Shown: in pieces, positions 23,747-36,527 of the stretch | Layout of the letters: each line of letters starts with the position of its first letter | Position numbering within the stretch: the first letter of the stretch is position 1 | Assembly (NCBI GenBank): GCA_022702545.1 | Contig: JAHRBC010000002.1 | Location: forward strand, 7,378,001-7,442,000 | Direction: 5' to 3' | Length of the DNA stretch: 64,000 bases | From: Phycomyces nitens | Lineage: Eukaryota; Mucoromycota; Mucoromycetes; Mucorales; Phycomycetaceae | The notes under the pieces: generated by a model | What the model was told of the DNA's origin: nothing | What the model saw: the letters and a program-made list of their open reading frames with translations, nothing else | The model's database searches: none | Translations under genes and position numbers: made by a program

Positions 23747-24540
23747 AATTTACAGATTCTGGTATTTATTCAATTGTAAGTATTTGTCTGATAGTAATCA
23801 CTCTATAGAATATAGTTGTTCATGTATCAACATACATTTTACTATTTTGTGTTAAGGTCTGCTTGAAAAAAATCTTTGAGTATTTTGATTATAAATATAA
23901 AAATGAATTGTTATTCTTATGACATATCAATCAAGCAGAGGATCTATCTGTGTTCCAGTCGGTACTTGCCCGATATCAATAAATGTTGTCTATCTTAATA
24001 TTTATAAAATCTAGATTTGACAATGATACATATATATATATAATTATTATTTAATATCTTCAGATCTTTAGTTTGATTAATTACTTGAATATTCATTCCA
24101 ACCATATAACTAAATATTCATTCGTTTTATAAAATAATATCTTTTACGAGTATGCCTATTTCTATTGTTTTTATATTTTTATTTCCTAAACCATTCATGT
24201 AGCACTGAGAGTACAACGAATATTACAGACTGCATTTGCGCACAGTGTGTTAATCGCCTTTTTTGCATACTTGGTATTCACAACAAACATATTTTTCTTT
24301 TTTATTTTCAAAAAAATACATAATCATCTCTCAGATTCTACGGCTATTTCAAGGATTGTTTTTTATTCATCCATTTTTTTCTTTCTCTACTTTTTATTAT
24401 CATCCAAGTACTTCTTCTAAAGCGCGGTTTGCTATATATACTCCTGGCAAACAAAATCAAAATCATTCTGGTATACAAAGATAAGTACTATGTTCTTTAT
24501 TACATTCGATTATTTTTCTTACTGATATATATTTTATTAG

Positions 24541-24943
24541 AAATGTTATGTATCTATATAGCCGCCCTCCAGAAATTCATACCTCTAGTAAGTATATATA
24601 CTTGAAAAATATTTTTTAATATCCTTACTCATTGCTATCTCTACTTAGTATTCTATTTCAAAAGTTTGTCTTTGCCTTTATTAAATCAAAGTATTCAAGA
24701 TTTCCAAGGACTATATATAATAAGTAAGCTGATATAAATATTTAATAATTTTTCTCATAATATTCTCTAGCTCTAAAAAGATATCAAGCAAATCAAGGAA
24801 GCAAGGTATTATATAATTTGATTAATAGTATTAAAATCAATCATATTAATAACATTTGCTATTTATTATAGAATATATCCATAAAGCAAGTATCTACATC
24901 TCTCTCATACAATCAAGAATTATATATATATATATTAGAATAA
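24541..24943 (+). CDS. Family A gene 3 (copy A2), 3' exons
   Basis: Four short segments, 24541-24587, 24649-24723, 24771-24805 and 24872-24943, each bounded by AG and GTAAG/GTATT, join in one open frame (phases 1, 1, 0) ending in TAA. The peptide includes VMYLYSRPPEIHTS and SLSLPLLNQSIQDFQGLY. The upstream exon is unresolved; a hydrophobic-rich stretch at 24263-24480 may be the first exon (FFIHPFFSFSTFYYH). Placement, divergent from gene 2 and pointing to the element end, matches gene 3 in A1, A3 and A5. No similarity to a known protein recognised. Confidence 0.45.
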
Positions 24944-27900
24944 ATATTATAGAGCAATTATTATTATGAGCGATTCTTTTTTATTCAAAATAAAAATAAA
25001 AATAAAAATAAAAATATATTCCTATAAACCAATTTCCAATTGAGAATATTATTTTTAGAATTAAGACCAAAAAGAACAGCTTTTCCGAAGCAATTGATCG
25101 AATCATTGCCATCAAAAAAATGCAAAACACTGCTGTTATTACGTGCCTAGATATATGTTCTTCTCAGACAGGTGTTCTCAAACAGTACATGTTTTTTTCT
25201 TAATTTGTAATAGTATGTATGTTTGCTTTTGGAATAGAGTTTATACACAATCTTTATAACTAAGCTCACACCGAATTTTCAAATCTGACATGTTAATATA
25301 TAATATCTGGTCAGTTATTCTTTAACATACTGACTGGGCATTTATTAAAATTTATCTATCAGATATTAAATTAATACATAAAATTACAATTATAAACTTT
25401 TAATATTGTAATGATTTAGATTATTTTTTGCAGTGTACTTTATACTTTTAAACAAATAGAGTGTCATCAGAGATGTCCAATATTGATTATACTGATGATT
25501 TTAACAGCAATAATGTTGATGAGCCCATAGTGAGTAATAAATATGACTGCATGAATATATTATATTAATTACTTATCTTATTTAAAGTATGATAATGAGG
25601 AGTCAACCCCACCATTGGTATTTGATTTTACTCAGCCAGCTCCTTCTCCAAGTGATGATGATCTCAAGAACCTCGAATTCATGAAGATTATCAAGGAGTT
25701 TGATATTTCCCGCCAGGCCCATGAGATGATTGCCAAACATTTCAACAGCATCCTCAGCACAACAGAGCTATCGTACAGAGCATGTACGCCATATCTTGGA
25801 AAAGATCTTTTGGAACGCTTCTCTGGTGTAAAAGAAGACAGATATGACATCTGCCGCAATGGTTGCATGCTGTTCAATAATGAGAACGAATACGAGTGCC
25901 ATAACTGTGGCGAATCTCAATACAACATTCAGCAAGACAATGAATCACTGGTTCCTGCCGCCACCATGGTTCAGCTTCCTTTGGCAAGACAGATTGCTTT
26001 GGCATTGGCCAACAATAGTACCAGAGAGGCGATGATGTACCGTCACAATCATGAGCTCAACACCAATGGAACCAAGGCTGATGTATTTGACGGAGAAGTA
26101 TACCAGTCGATGAAGCACATTTTTTCTGGAAAACACGATGTTGCCATCTCGTTGTCTGTTGATGGGTTTGCACCCCACAAGGTCCCTGGGTCAGTGACCA
26201 TCGTTCATGCAACCATCCTGAACATGGATCCAATGATCCGTTATGAGCGCAAGAATATGCTCCAAATTGCAATGATCCCTGGCCCAACTGCACCTGCTGA
26301 TTTCTGGTCGTTCCTTGAGCCGACAATAGAAGCTCTTCACACAATGCAGACAGGAGGGTTGGTGGTAACAACACCAACAGATACAATCAAGGCAAAGGTC
26401 CATGTCCTCATGGTTACTGGTGATATCCCGGCTTTGGCAAAGCTGGCGTGCCATGCTGGGCACATGAGCAAGAATGGATGTCGCATCTGCCATGTTGTTG
26501 GCCAGTCTCCTGGACACGGCCAATATTTCCGTATGTCACCTTCAACCTCTTTGCGATCATTGGAGAGTTTCCAGAACTTTGCTGCCGCCCCTATCTCCCA
26601 CGCCCAAGGCCTTACTGGTCAGTCTCCTCTGGCCACCTTAAGGTCATTTTCTGGTCCCTTTTTCTTTGCTCTTGATGAGATGCACGGCCTTTGCCATGGC
26701 ATTGGTAAACAAGTCTGGGGCCTCCTTTCAGGTAAATATGGAAAGACCAACCCGTTTTTTCTTTCTGTTCCCACCTAGAAAGAGATTGGTGCTGTGATGG
26801 TCAGCACAAGAAAAACCATCCCAACCTCATTCCACGGTGCCTGGAGAGATGTCTCTTCAAAGGCCGGATACTTCCGTGCTGTTGACTGGGCAGACTTTCT
26901 CGTTTTTGTTGTCCCCACCTTGGTAGCTGAGCGGATCCATGACAAGGATGCAAGAAAGGAGTTGCTTGGTCTTGTGCAGGCCTGCAACTTGCTCATGAGC
27001 TGGGAGCTATCAGCAGAAGAGCAACGCTCTATAAAACGGTATGTTTAGCAATATATATGTATTTGTCATTTTTAACTTATTGTGTGAATATTTTTTAGAC
27101 ACTTGGTATCATGGAATGCCTACCTTGATACTTTGTTGACCAATGGCAGTGTGGATCTCCAAGTATTCACGATCAATCAACACATGCTCCAGCACTACCC
27201 CAGTATGATCAATGCATATGGCCCCCCCAGATCATACAGTGCAAGATCCATTGAACGTGCAATTGGCGAATACTCTAGAGCAATCAAGAGCAACTCTGCC
27301 ATCGGTGTGAACGCAGGCAATATAATGGTCACTCTGGCCCAGATCCGCCAACAACAACAAGGCAACAACAAAGCAACAACACCAAAGGCAACAAAGATCC
27401 TGACGTATGAAGATTCTACTGCTGGCTGGCCAAAATGTGGAGAAGGTTGACGTGTCAATGCTGATTGCGACATTGAGTTCTGGGGCCCTTTGAGAGATAG
27501 GACTATTCTTGATACTTTTGGAGACGTAACTTGTCTTCCAGAACTTCTCAAAGAATTTTATTCATCACTGGGGGAAGAGTGTAGTGGTCTTGAAGCAGCT
27601 ATAAAAACAAGCCGCAAGGCATTTGTTAATGGTTGTGTGATTGACTCTGCACTTGACCAAAATACGTCAAGAGAGGCTTGGCATGTTCGTCTTCAACTGA
27701 AAGTCGACAAAAACCGCCACAACCGCTGCAACTATTCTGGTGTATTCAAGGATTTCTTTGGCAAAGTTGTTCTGTTCTTTGAACATGTGTTTCGTGAGAA
27801 GAGGTGGCCCCTTGCTCTTGTGTTGGTATTCCCTGTCCACGTCACCAATGGGATACCGATTGCTTCGAACATTGATGGAAAGTTGAAAGTTGTACATCTT

Positions 27901-28338
27901 TCAGATGTGAAGGAGCTTGTTGGTCTGGTTGTATCAGATGCAACAAATAATACTGTCACAACTAGTGTGACAAAATATATAGTTTGGCCAGAGCTGAATC
28001 GTGGCTCAAAGCTTGCCCTTGGCCAATTGGCAGATCTTTAATTTTATTTTTATTTATAATTTTTTCTTTCAATTTTTTTTAACATATTTTAATCAGACAC
28101 GTAATAATATGTATACTCTTGAGTTTCATACAACTGACCTTGAATAATTCTCAATTGCAATCTATATTTTCTAAAAGTGTAAGATCTGTAGTTTAAATCT
28201 TAGTTTTCTCTCCTCTGAGTTTATATTTTGGGATTTAACTTGTTTTTTGTTTCAATTCTAAAAAATCATCAGATTTTTGCTATTATAGACCAAAAAATCA
28301 GTCACAATTTCGAAAAGACACCTTTTTTTCCCGTAGTG

Positions 28339-28737
28339 TAAACACCCTACACAAGTTCTCACGAATTCTTTTGTATCTTTCCAAGTTTATTTCTACCCAC
28401 AACAAATATTTTTTTTTAAAAAATACTAACCAAGTGTAAAAATAACCAGCAGTAGAAGAAAAAGAAAAATAAAGGAAAAGTAAATACTTTGTGATAAATG
28501 TTGGTTTGACCCTGAGAAATGGCAGCTGATAAAATATATTTTCTTAAAGAAGCTATTTGTATCTATTGGTGCAGTTAAACACATATAGATACTTTTCTAA
28601 GTTGGGAATTTTTGATGATATCATCCTCGCATGTCTTCTCAAAGTCTGAGTAGAGACCATAACTGAACCTCTGCTATCAAGTGAGCAGATTGAACATCTG
28701 AAATTCACTTTGTTATTATTATAGTTGAACACTTTTA
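28339..28737 (-). pseudogene. Remnant of another Tnp2 element (zinc-finger exon)
   Basis: On the minus strand, about 28700-28600 encodes NFRCSICSLDSRGS then STQTLRRHAR, the C2H2-like finger of family A exon 1. About 28540-28440 encodes KYLLFLYFSFSS, like the hydrophobic exon of gene 3. A3 is inserted directly beside the finger (its end is 28738), so this is the flank A3 landed in. Confidence 0.5.
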
Positions 28738-29810
28738 CACTGCAAAAATATCCCCGATTCCCATATGTGATAGTTTGTAAAATTCTGAGTGAAATAAAAA
28801 ACAAATTCTAGAATTAAATTGAAATGTTATCTTGCATATATAAAAAACAACACATATAAGATAATGAAGTAATTCGGTGGATATAAAGCTCTGCTTTTGG
28901 ACGTGTAGGCTTGTTAAACTCAAGAGTGTACAGAACTATAACTGAAAGTGTTATCTTATTTCTTTTTAGTCAAACGTTACATGAATTATTTTTTCAATAT
29001 CAATAAAAAAATCTATTTTTTAATAGATCAAGATGCAAACTTTTCGACTATTTTCTGCAAACTATTCACCTATGTTCTAAAGGACGTATATTTATTGGTT
29101 GTTTAATCTGTTTGACACTTTAAACACTTTCAATTGGTGGTTTATTTTATACTTCTTTATAAATAAGCCATGGAAAATAGTTTACGAATAGATTTTTATT
29201 GATAAAATATTTTTCTCATAATATACAGCCTAGTAATTTGGTCTAGATTCATGGCTATAGCTATATTGATACTAATTTGTTTTTACCTTTTGAAACACGG
29301 GTAGAAAGCATAACTGATTCATTGACTATCATCTTGAATAACTGGAAAAGTAGTTGCTCAAACAGAGTAGACAACTAAGACTTTGAGACCGAATTTTCAG
29401 GTATACCAAACAGTATCTCAAGATAGATAATGATATAGCAATCAAAAAAATGTGTACGCGTAATAGAAAAAGATATCTATATTTTTCTGTTAGAAAAGCA
29501 ATAGGAATGACTGATTACTTACCAAGACAAACTGGTTTGTTGGATATTCCATGTCTTTGTTAAAACGCGGCAATTTTCTTTGATAAAAAGGCTGATAGTA
29601 AAGACAGAATATCTATTCTCTTAAAATAATACAGTCGTACAAGACCAGGTCACATGACTTACGAGCGCAAATTCAATTCTTTTTTATATACAAACTCAAA
29701 AAAATTCACTTTAAAACCTCTCTTAAAATCAATCATTCCTAAATCACATGACTTACGATCGGAGTCCTATTCTTTGACCCATTTAATTTAAAAAAACCCC
29801 CAATTGCCAG

Positions 29811-30997
29811 TGAAGTCAACGACTGAACCAAACCGGTAGAAACATATAAGTAGCAAAGTCGACAACTGAGCCAAACCGGTAGAAACATATAAGTTGCGAA
29901 GTCAACGACTGAGCTAAACCGGTAGAAACGTATAATTAGCGAAGTCTACAACTGAGCCAAACCGGTAGAAACATATAAGTTGCGAAGTCTACGACTGAGC
30001 CAAACCAGTAGAAACATATAAGTTGCGAAGTCTACGACTGAGCCTAAGCAGTAGAAAAATATAAGTTGCGAAGTCTATGACTGAGCTAAACCGGTAGAAA
30101 CATATAAGTAGCGAAGTCAACGACTGAGCCAAACCGGTCGAAACATATAAAATGCGAAGTCTCCGACTGAGCCAAACCGGTCGAAACGTATAAAATGCGA
30201 AGTCTGCGACTGAGCCAAACCGGTAGAAACGTATAAGTTGCGAAGTCAACGACTGAGCCAAACCGGTCAAAACGTATAAGTTGCGAAGTCTACGACTGAG
30301 CCTAACCAGTAGAAAAGTATAAGTAGCGAAGTCTGCGACTGAGCCAAACCGGTAGAAACGTATAAGTAGCGAAGTCAACGACTGAGCTAAACCAGTAGAA
30401 ACGTATAAGTAGCGAAGTCTACGACTGAGCCAAACCGGTAGAAACGTATAAGTTGCGAAGTCTAGGACTGAGCCAAACCAGTAGAAACATATAAGTAGCG
30501 AAGTCAACGACTGAGCCAAACCGGTCAAAACATATAAGTAGCGAAGTCTACGACTGAGCCAAACTGGTAAACATACTACTTGCGAAGTCTACGACTGAGC
30601 CAAACCAGTAGAAACGTATAAGTAGCGAAGTCTACAACTGAGCCAGACCAGTAAAAACATATAAGTAGCGAAGTCTACGACTGAGCCAAACCAGTAGAAA
30701 CATATAAGTAGCGAAGTCTGCGACTGAGCCAAACCGGTCGAAACATATAAGTTGCAAAGTCTACGACTGAGCCAAACCGGTCGAAACGTATAAGTTGCGA
30801 AGTCTACGACTGAGCCAAACCAGTCAAGACATATAAGTTGCAAAGTCTACGACTGAGCCAAACCAGTCGAAACGTATAAGTTGCGAAGTCTACGACTGAG
30901 CCAAACCGGTCGAAACATTTAAACTGCGAAGTCTGCGACTGAGCCAAACCGGTCGAAACATTTAAACTGCGAAGTCTACGACTGAGCCAAACCAGTA
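29811..30997 (+). repeat. 42-43 bp minisatellite, about 28 units
   Basis: Tandem units with core GACTGAGCCAAACCGGTAGA and then AACRTATAAGTAGCGAAGTC. Variation is mostly CCGGT/CCAGT, CATATAA/CGTATAA and AGTAGCG/AGTTGCG. A few inverted units lie inside the short Helitron (about 12972-13135), and a degenerate version is near the 3' end of this Helitron (about 36340-36415). The array stops sharply at A|TC (30997/30998). Confidence 0.95.
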
Positions 30998-31082
30998 TCT
31001 ATATTATTAAAATGTGTCAGTCTTTCAAACTCAATCCTAAATCACGTGTTTTGCATTTTTTTTACATTCGTTGTAAGTCACG
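30998..31082 (+). repeat. Internal Helitron 5'-end sequence
   Basis: TCTATATTATTAAAATGTGT and the following 60 bases, including TAAATCACGTG, match the 5' end of the short Helitron (13235 downward, minus). It follows A like a real terminus. It is probably the start of the helicase-bearing Helitron before it was fused to the upstream piece. Confidence 0.8.
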
Positions 31083-31530
31083 TGAGAAGAATCCTTTTTA
31101 TTTTAATCTATCTTTTCCTCAAAACCACCAAATAAATCAGTAGTAAAACCAACAATTATGCTTATTAGTAGTTAATTTAATCATCACTCACTAAAATGTT
31201 TCTGTCTTTCTTATCCCAATTGTAAACCACATGCTTTATTATCCTTTTGCTTATAAAAAAATTACAATTTTACATTCGGTTTGAGTCACGTGATTACTTG
31301 CCTTTTCTCTATCTCTACAGACCTCCCCTTTGCCTCTTAGGAATTAAAAATCCAAGATATGTAAAAATTTAGGGTTCAATAAAGTAATAAAGCATAAGAA
31401 TTTGATATTAAACAATAATAATAATTGAATAAATAATAAAGCAATTCTTCTCAATACTTTTAGAACAGATCCCTTTCTTAAACAGTTATAATCTACAAAC
31501 CAACTACCGTTAAAAAAACAAAAACACAGA

Positions 31531-34500
31531 ATGCTTCCAACCCAAAGACTTTGTGCTTCTTGCAACTTGCCCGGTCATAGCCGTAGATCAAACTTACTCT
31601 GTCCTTTGAATCCAAGAAATACCTCTTTATATATTCCTCAAAAAAGAACAAATGATGATACCCTCTCTCTTGAAGAAGAGCATCTTACAGAGAGCCGCAG
31701 ATGTAATATTTACTATTCTTAACAGATCGAATATACTATTCTGTTATATAACTTTTTTCCCTATATTTTATAGCTTCAGTTGCTGCTGTGAGAGTAGGAC
31801 AAGATCAGTCTGAAGAGGAAACCTCTGCTGCAGCCAATTCTGTAGTGGCTGCTATAATCAATACTGAAAACGTGGAAAACAGGTCCATTATGGAAGTCTA
31901 CTCTGTGCGTGGTATTGCCCATTCTTCTGCTATAACCAAACCATCAGTTGACTATCAGGGTAGAATGGATGTCAAGTGTGCCTTTTGTGGCTCAATTATG
32001 TGGATCAATAAAAGAATTGCCAGATCATCCTTGACAAGACCAAGATTCAATATGTGTTGTGCTAAAGGCAAAATTCTTCTTCCGAGCTTTGAGCCAACAC
32101 CACCTGAGATTGCCAGTCTCTTAACCCACAACAACACTCCTGCATCAAAGGAGTTCTTTACAAAGATCAGAGCTTACAACAGCACTCTTAGCTTCACATC
32201 TCTTGGAGCTAATATTGACCATTCTGTTGGAAATAACAGAGGAGGAGCCTACAGCTTCAGAATTCATGGTACAATCTGCCATAAAATTGGATCAATTCTC
32301 CCGGTTACTCCTGAAGATACTGTGAATCCAAGATATGCACAGATATACATATATGATCCTATCTCCCAAGTGGATCATCGTCATCATAATGCCTCTCACC
32401 TCAATAGACATATACTGGAGCAAATTCAGAATTGTCTCATTAGAGTAAATCCATTTGTCTCTCTTTTCAAGTCAATGGAACACTATGCCCAGGTCAATAA
32501 TCAGATCATTGATATGACCCTTCGTTTGGTTGCCGAGGGCCCACATGATCAAAGACGTTATAATGCACCAACCGCAGAAGAAGTTGCTGTCCTCATCATG
32601 AACAACGAGCCAGGATCTTCAAGGGATATTGTCTTGCACACATGCTCAGAGGAACTCCAGCGCATCAATGAGTATCATAGATCTTATGATTCTCTACACT
32701 ACATCATGATGTTTCCATTTGGTGAAGATGGCTGGACTATCACTTCCTGTGATCTTTCTGGAAACAAGGTTACAGCAATGCAATAGTATTCAAGCTGGTT
32801 TATGTATCGTCAAAACACAAACCATCACCTCCATCTCTTTAGACGCTTATTTCAACAATATGTTGTTGATATGTATGCGAAAATTGAGCATAACAGGATG
32901 AGCTTTATCACCAACAACCAAGACCGCTTGCGTGTAGATCTCTACAGTGGAATCCAAGATGCAATGAACCTTGACGATAGCGATCTTGCTAATCTTGGAA
33001 GATGAGTTATCCTTCCGTCCTCTTTTGTTGGTAGCCCTTGCCACATGCGCCAACTATATCAAGATGCAATGAGTATCGTACGCCATTTTGGAAAGCCTGA
33101 TCTCTTTATCACCTTCACTTGCAATCCAACTTGGCCAGAGATCACCAATTCTCTTTTGGCAGGACAAAGGGCCAATGATCGACCTGATCTTTGCTCCCGG
33201 GTGTTTAACCTCAAGCTCAAAGAGCTTATGAATGATTTGACAAGGAAGCATATCCTAGGCAAGGTTTTGGCTTTTGTAAATGTCATTGAGTTCCAGAAAA
33301 GAGGTCTCCCACACGCCCACATTCTCCTGATCCTTTGTTCGGAAGATAAACCTACTACAGTAGAGGTTTATGACAAGATCGTGTCTGCCGAGCTTCCAGA
33401 TCCTGAATCTCACCCACTTGCATATGAGACAGTGCAACGGAATATGATGCATGGTCCATGTGGGCAACAAAATCCAAGAGCCCAGTGCATGGAAAATGGA
33501 GAATGCAAAAAGCGATTCCCAAAATCGTTTTGCATGGAAACAGTCGAAGATGGATCAGGCTATCCAAAGTACAGAAGAAGAGATGACGGAAGATCAGTCA
33601 CGAGAGGAGTGTCCCTTTTGGACAATCGATGGGTGGTTCCCCACAACCTTTACTTATGTGCCAAGTACAATGCGCATATAAACGTTGAGATATGTACATC
33701 TGTTTCTGCAGTGAAATACCTGTACAAATACGTTTATAAAGGCCATGACCGAGCAATGGCAAGTGTTCAGAGTGCTGCACCATCATCAGAAAATGGCAAT
33801 GTTCAACAGCAAGAACAGCCAACGAACGAGGTTGCCGAGTTTCTTGATGCAAGATATGTTTCGGCTTCAGAAGCATGCTGGAGAATATTCTCCTTCAAAC
33901 TACACCAAGAGCACCCTACCCACCAAAGGCTAGCAATTCACCTTGAAAATTCGCAGCCTGTTTATTTTCGTGATTCTGCAGACATCGAGGTTTTATCCAA
34001 CACCAACACCAATACAACTTTGACTGCTTGGTTCAGTTACAATGCTGAGCATGAAGAGTCCCGCCAATATCTGTATACAGATTTTCCTGGACACTTTGTC
34101 TGGAATAAAATGGGCGGATACTGGACTCCACGCCAAAGATTTGAAAGAGAGACAATTGGACAAGTATACACGATATCTCCAAGAGATACTGAAAAGTATT
34201 TCTTGAGAATATTGTTACATAATGTCAGAGGTGCAACAAGTTTTCAGAATATCCGAACTGTCAATGGGCACCAATACGATACCAACCAAGCTGCTTGCCA
34301 TGCTCTTAACCTTCTCATGGATGACAATGAATGGAAAGATTGTATAGAAGAAGCAATCACTTATCAGATTCCATCGTCATTGAGACGATTATTTGCTATA
34401 CTTTTGGTATTTTGTACAGTTTCTGACCCATTCGTTCTTTGGATGGAATACCGCTCCTTTATGGTAGAAGATTATCTGCATTCGGCCAGAACTGAACAAG

Positions 34501-36176
34501 ATAATCTTTCTCTTGAAGCAACACAAGAAATGTATGACAGGTGCCTTTGGGACATTGAGAGCCATATGTCCGCAAACTCTCTCTCGATTGCTTCATTCAG
34601 CGGGTTCACTCTTCCTCCTATGCCAGACATATCAGTTCAGACAGTACATCGTCGAGGATTAAGAACACTTATTCATGAGCAAGATGATCTTTGTGCCGAG
34701 GCTGCGCTTATGCCTGATCCTGACAGTCTGTCTTTCAACACCCACCAGAAAGCAGCATATGATACAGTCGTAGAAGCATTAAATGCAAGCCAAACTTCTC
34801 CACGTTTGTTTTTTGTTGACGGTCCAGGTGGAACTGGAAAGACATTTTTGTTTAATGCTCTTCTTTGCAAAGTACGCCGACAAGGAAACATTGCTCTGGC
34901 AGTCGCAGCAAGTGGCATTGCTGCCCTTTTGCCAGATGGTGGTCGTACTGCTCATTCTCAGTTCAAGATCCCACTGGAAATTGATACCCTGTCAATGTGT
35001 TCAATTTCTGCGAATTCACAAGTTGCAAATTTGTTGAGAAAGACTGAACTAATCATCTGGGATGAAGCATCGATGATTAGCAAAGATATCTTCAATGCCG
35101 TCAGTAGATCAATGCAAGATATTATGAAGTCTGTCGACCCTGCACTCGAAAATGTGGCTTTTGGAGGGAAGTTATTTGTGTTTGGAGGTGATTTTAGACA
35201 GGTTCTCCCCGTAATACCGAGAGCATCAAGAGCCCAGATAGTTTCTCAGTGTATAAACCGTGCTCCAGCCTGGAGAGATGTTATCACACTCTCACTCAAA
35301 GCAAACATGAGAATAGCCCAAGCAAGTAGCCCTGAAGAAGCAGCTGAGCTCAGACACTTTGCCACCTTTCTCTTGTGTGTTGGTAGTGGTGTTGTTCCCA
35401 CAACCGGTGAACCAGATACCCTTCCTATACCTCAAACGATGCTAATTCCCAGCCGTAATCTCCTTCACCTGGCCAGTGCTATTTTCCCTAATCTGACTGC
35501 AAATGCAGAAAATGCCGATTTCCTCATGTGTCGTGCAATACTTACACCAAAGAATCATGATGTTAACACTATCAACAATATCCTCTTGAACCAGTTTCCT
35601 GGCGAAGCTCACGAATTCAAGAGTATTGATCAAGGCAATAATGAAGATGATCAGCTTGCATACCCAATCGAATTCCTGAACACAATTGACCCCGGATCTC
35701 TGCCCCCTCATAGTCTTCGACTCAAGAAAGGGTGTCCAATAATGCTCTTGAGAAATTTGGATCCAAAGAATGGGTTATGCAATGGTACACGCTTGATTTG
35801 CGATTCTTTCCAAAGATTTGTAATCAAAGCTACCATTGTTACTGGATCTCATGCTGGAAAGGTAGCTCTAATCCCTAAAATTAAGCTCAATCCATCCGAA
35901 ACAGTATCATCAATCAACTTTCAACGGTGCCAATTCCCTGTTCGTCTTGCTTTTGCAATGACAATCAACAAGTCCCAAGGACAAACACTGGATAGTGTTG
36001 GATTATATCTTCCATCCCCAGTGTTTGGTCATGGCCAACTCTATGTTGCTCTCTCTCGAGTTCGCAGACCATCTGCAATCAAAATTATGCTTGATACCTC
36101 ATATGACCCTAACACTGTAACCAGTCCTGTATTTACAAACAACATCGTATACAAAGAAGTATTTAGAAGAAACTAA
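31531..36176 (+). pseudogene. Helitron Rep-helicase, two stop codons in 1524 codons
   Basis: Exons 31531-31702 and 31774-36176 total 4575 nt in one frame, interrupted by TAG at 32784-32786 (CAG to TAG) and TGA at 33003-33005 (CGA to TGA). Exon 1 has a CCHC-like knuckle (CASCNLPGHSRR). The Rep part has DLFITFTCNPTWPE, the HUH motif RGLPHAH and the two-tyrosine YLYKYVYKGHD. The PIF1-like helicase has Walker A GPGGTGKTF, Walker B IIWDEASM, FGGDFRQVLPV and AMTINKSQGQTLD with YVALSRV. All catalytic motifs are intact, so a copy without the two transitions would be a complete enzyme for rolling-circle transposition. Confidence 0.9.
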
Positions 36177-36183
36177 AGTTTAA

Positions 36184-36250
36184 GCCCTATGCCTTATACC
36201 CTATACCCTATACCCTATGCCAATATGCCTTATGCCTTATGCCAATATAC
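36184..36250 (+). repeat. Simple repeat TATRCCYTA
   Basis: About nine imperfect CCCTATACCCTATGCC-type units just after the helicase stop. Confidence 0.85.
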
Positions 36251-36527
36251 TTATCTTTTTTTTGTCAAATAAATTCTTTCCTGTCATTAAAAATTATACT
36301 TATACTTATTCTTAAACAAGATACAGATATATCAGCAGTAAAGTCTACCACTAAACCAAACCACAAAAACTCTAATTGTAGCCAGCAGTCAAATAATTTA
36401 TAAACTCAGTAGAGCCTCCATATTAATAGCTTAATAAGCATAGATCCAACTATAAAATCATAAAATCATAGGACCATATAATTAGATCTTTGTAGTAGAA
36501 CCAGATATTCTTTCTGCCTGTAGTTGG

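Larger units (their letters stand above)
19099..25435. mobile_element. Family A three-gene CACTG transposon, copy A2 (best preserved)
   Basis: Left end CACTGCAAAAATCAATTTAA and right end complement CACTGCAAAAAATAATCTAA are inverted repeats, flanked by a perfect 3-bp duplication TAC (19096-19098 and 25436-25438). The 6337-bp element contains transposase gene 1 (plus), convergent accessory gene 2 (minus) and gene 3 (plus, toward the right end). Genes 1 and 2 are free of stops and frameshifts. It is the likeliest active or recently active copy in the window. Confidence 0.85.
18872..28041 (+). pseudogene. Family B Tnp2-like transposase, intron 1 holds A2, one TGA
   Basis: Exons 18872-19050, 25460-25529, 25588-26731, 26783-27038 and 27099-28041 sum to 2592 nt (864 codons), consistent in phase at every junction. 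Exon 1 has a zinc finger (HQCNICNKSYSS). Exon 3 has CX3C and CHNCG clusters, LSVDGFAPHKV (equivalent of IDWFQPF in family A), IAMIPGPTAP, VTGDIPALAK, GCRICH and DEMHGLCHGIGKQVW. A TGA at 27448-27450 (CGA to TGA) is the only lesion. Intron 1 contains the whole transposon A2 with its TAC duplication; without it the intron would be about 70 bp. Transcripts would have to splice out 6.4 kb. Confidence 0.75.
17785..28338. mobile_element. Family B CACTA element, interrupted by A2
   Basis: The right end complement reads CACTACGGGAAAAAAAGG, ending at 28338. Two genes are divergent: an accessory gene (18520-17921, minus) and a Tnp2-like transposase (18872-28041, plus), with about 350 bp between starts. 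Family A copy A2 (6337 bp) sits inside transposase intron 1, so the element itself is about 4.2 kb. The left terminus is not recognised; the start given is the limit set by the neighbouring transposon. The fragment at 53198-56375 has matching CACTACGGCGG ends and a related C-terminus. Confidence 0.6.

Noticed and set aside
29989..30843. Minus-strand open frames of 179 and 84 codons with repeated FGSVVDFATYTF units
   Set aside because: They arise because 42-bp satellite units are a multiple of three without stops; unit length drifts to 43 bp and the pattern follows the repeat, not a protein.
29811..30997. Possible CRISPR-like array
   Set aside because: No distinct spacers: the units are contiguous near-identical 42-43 bp, in a eukaryotic Helitron.
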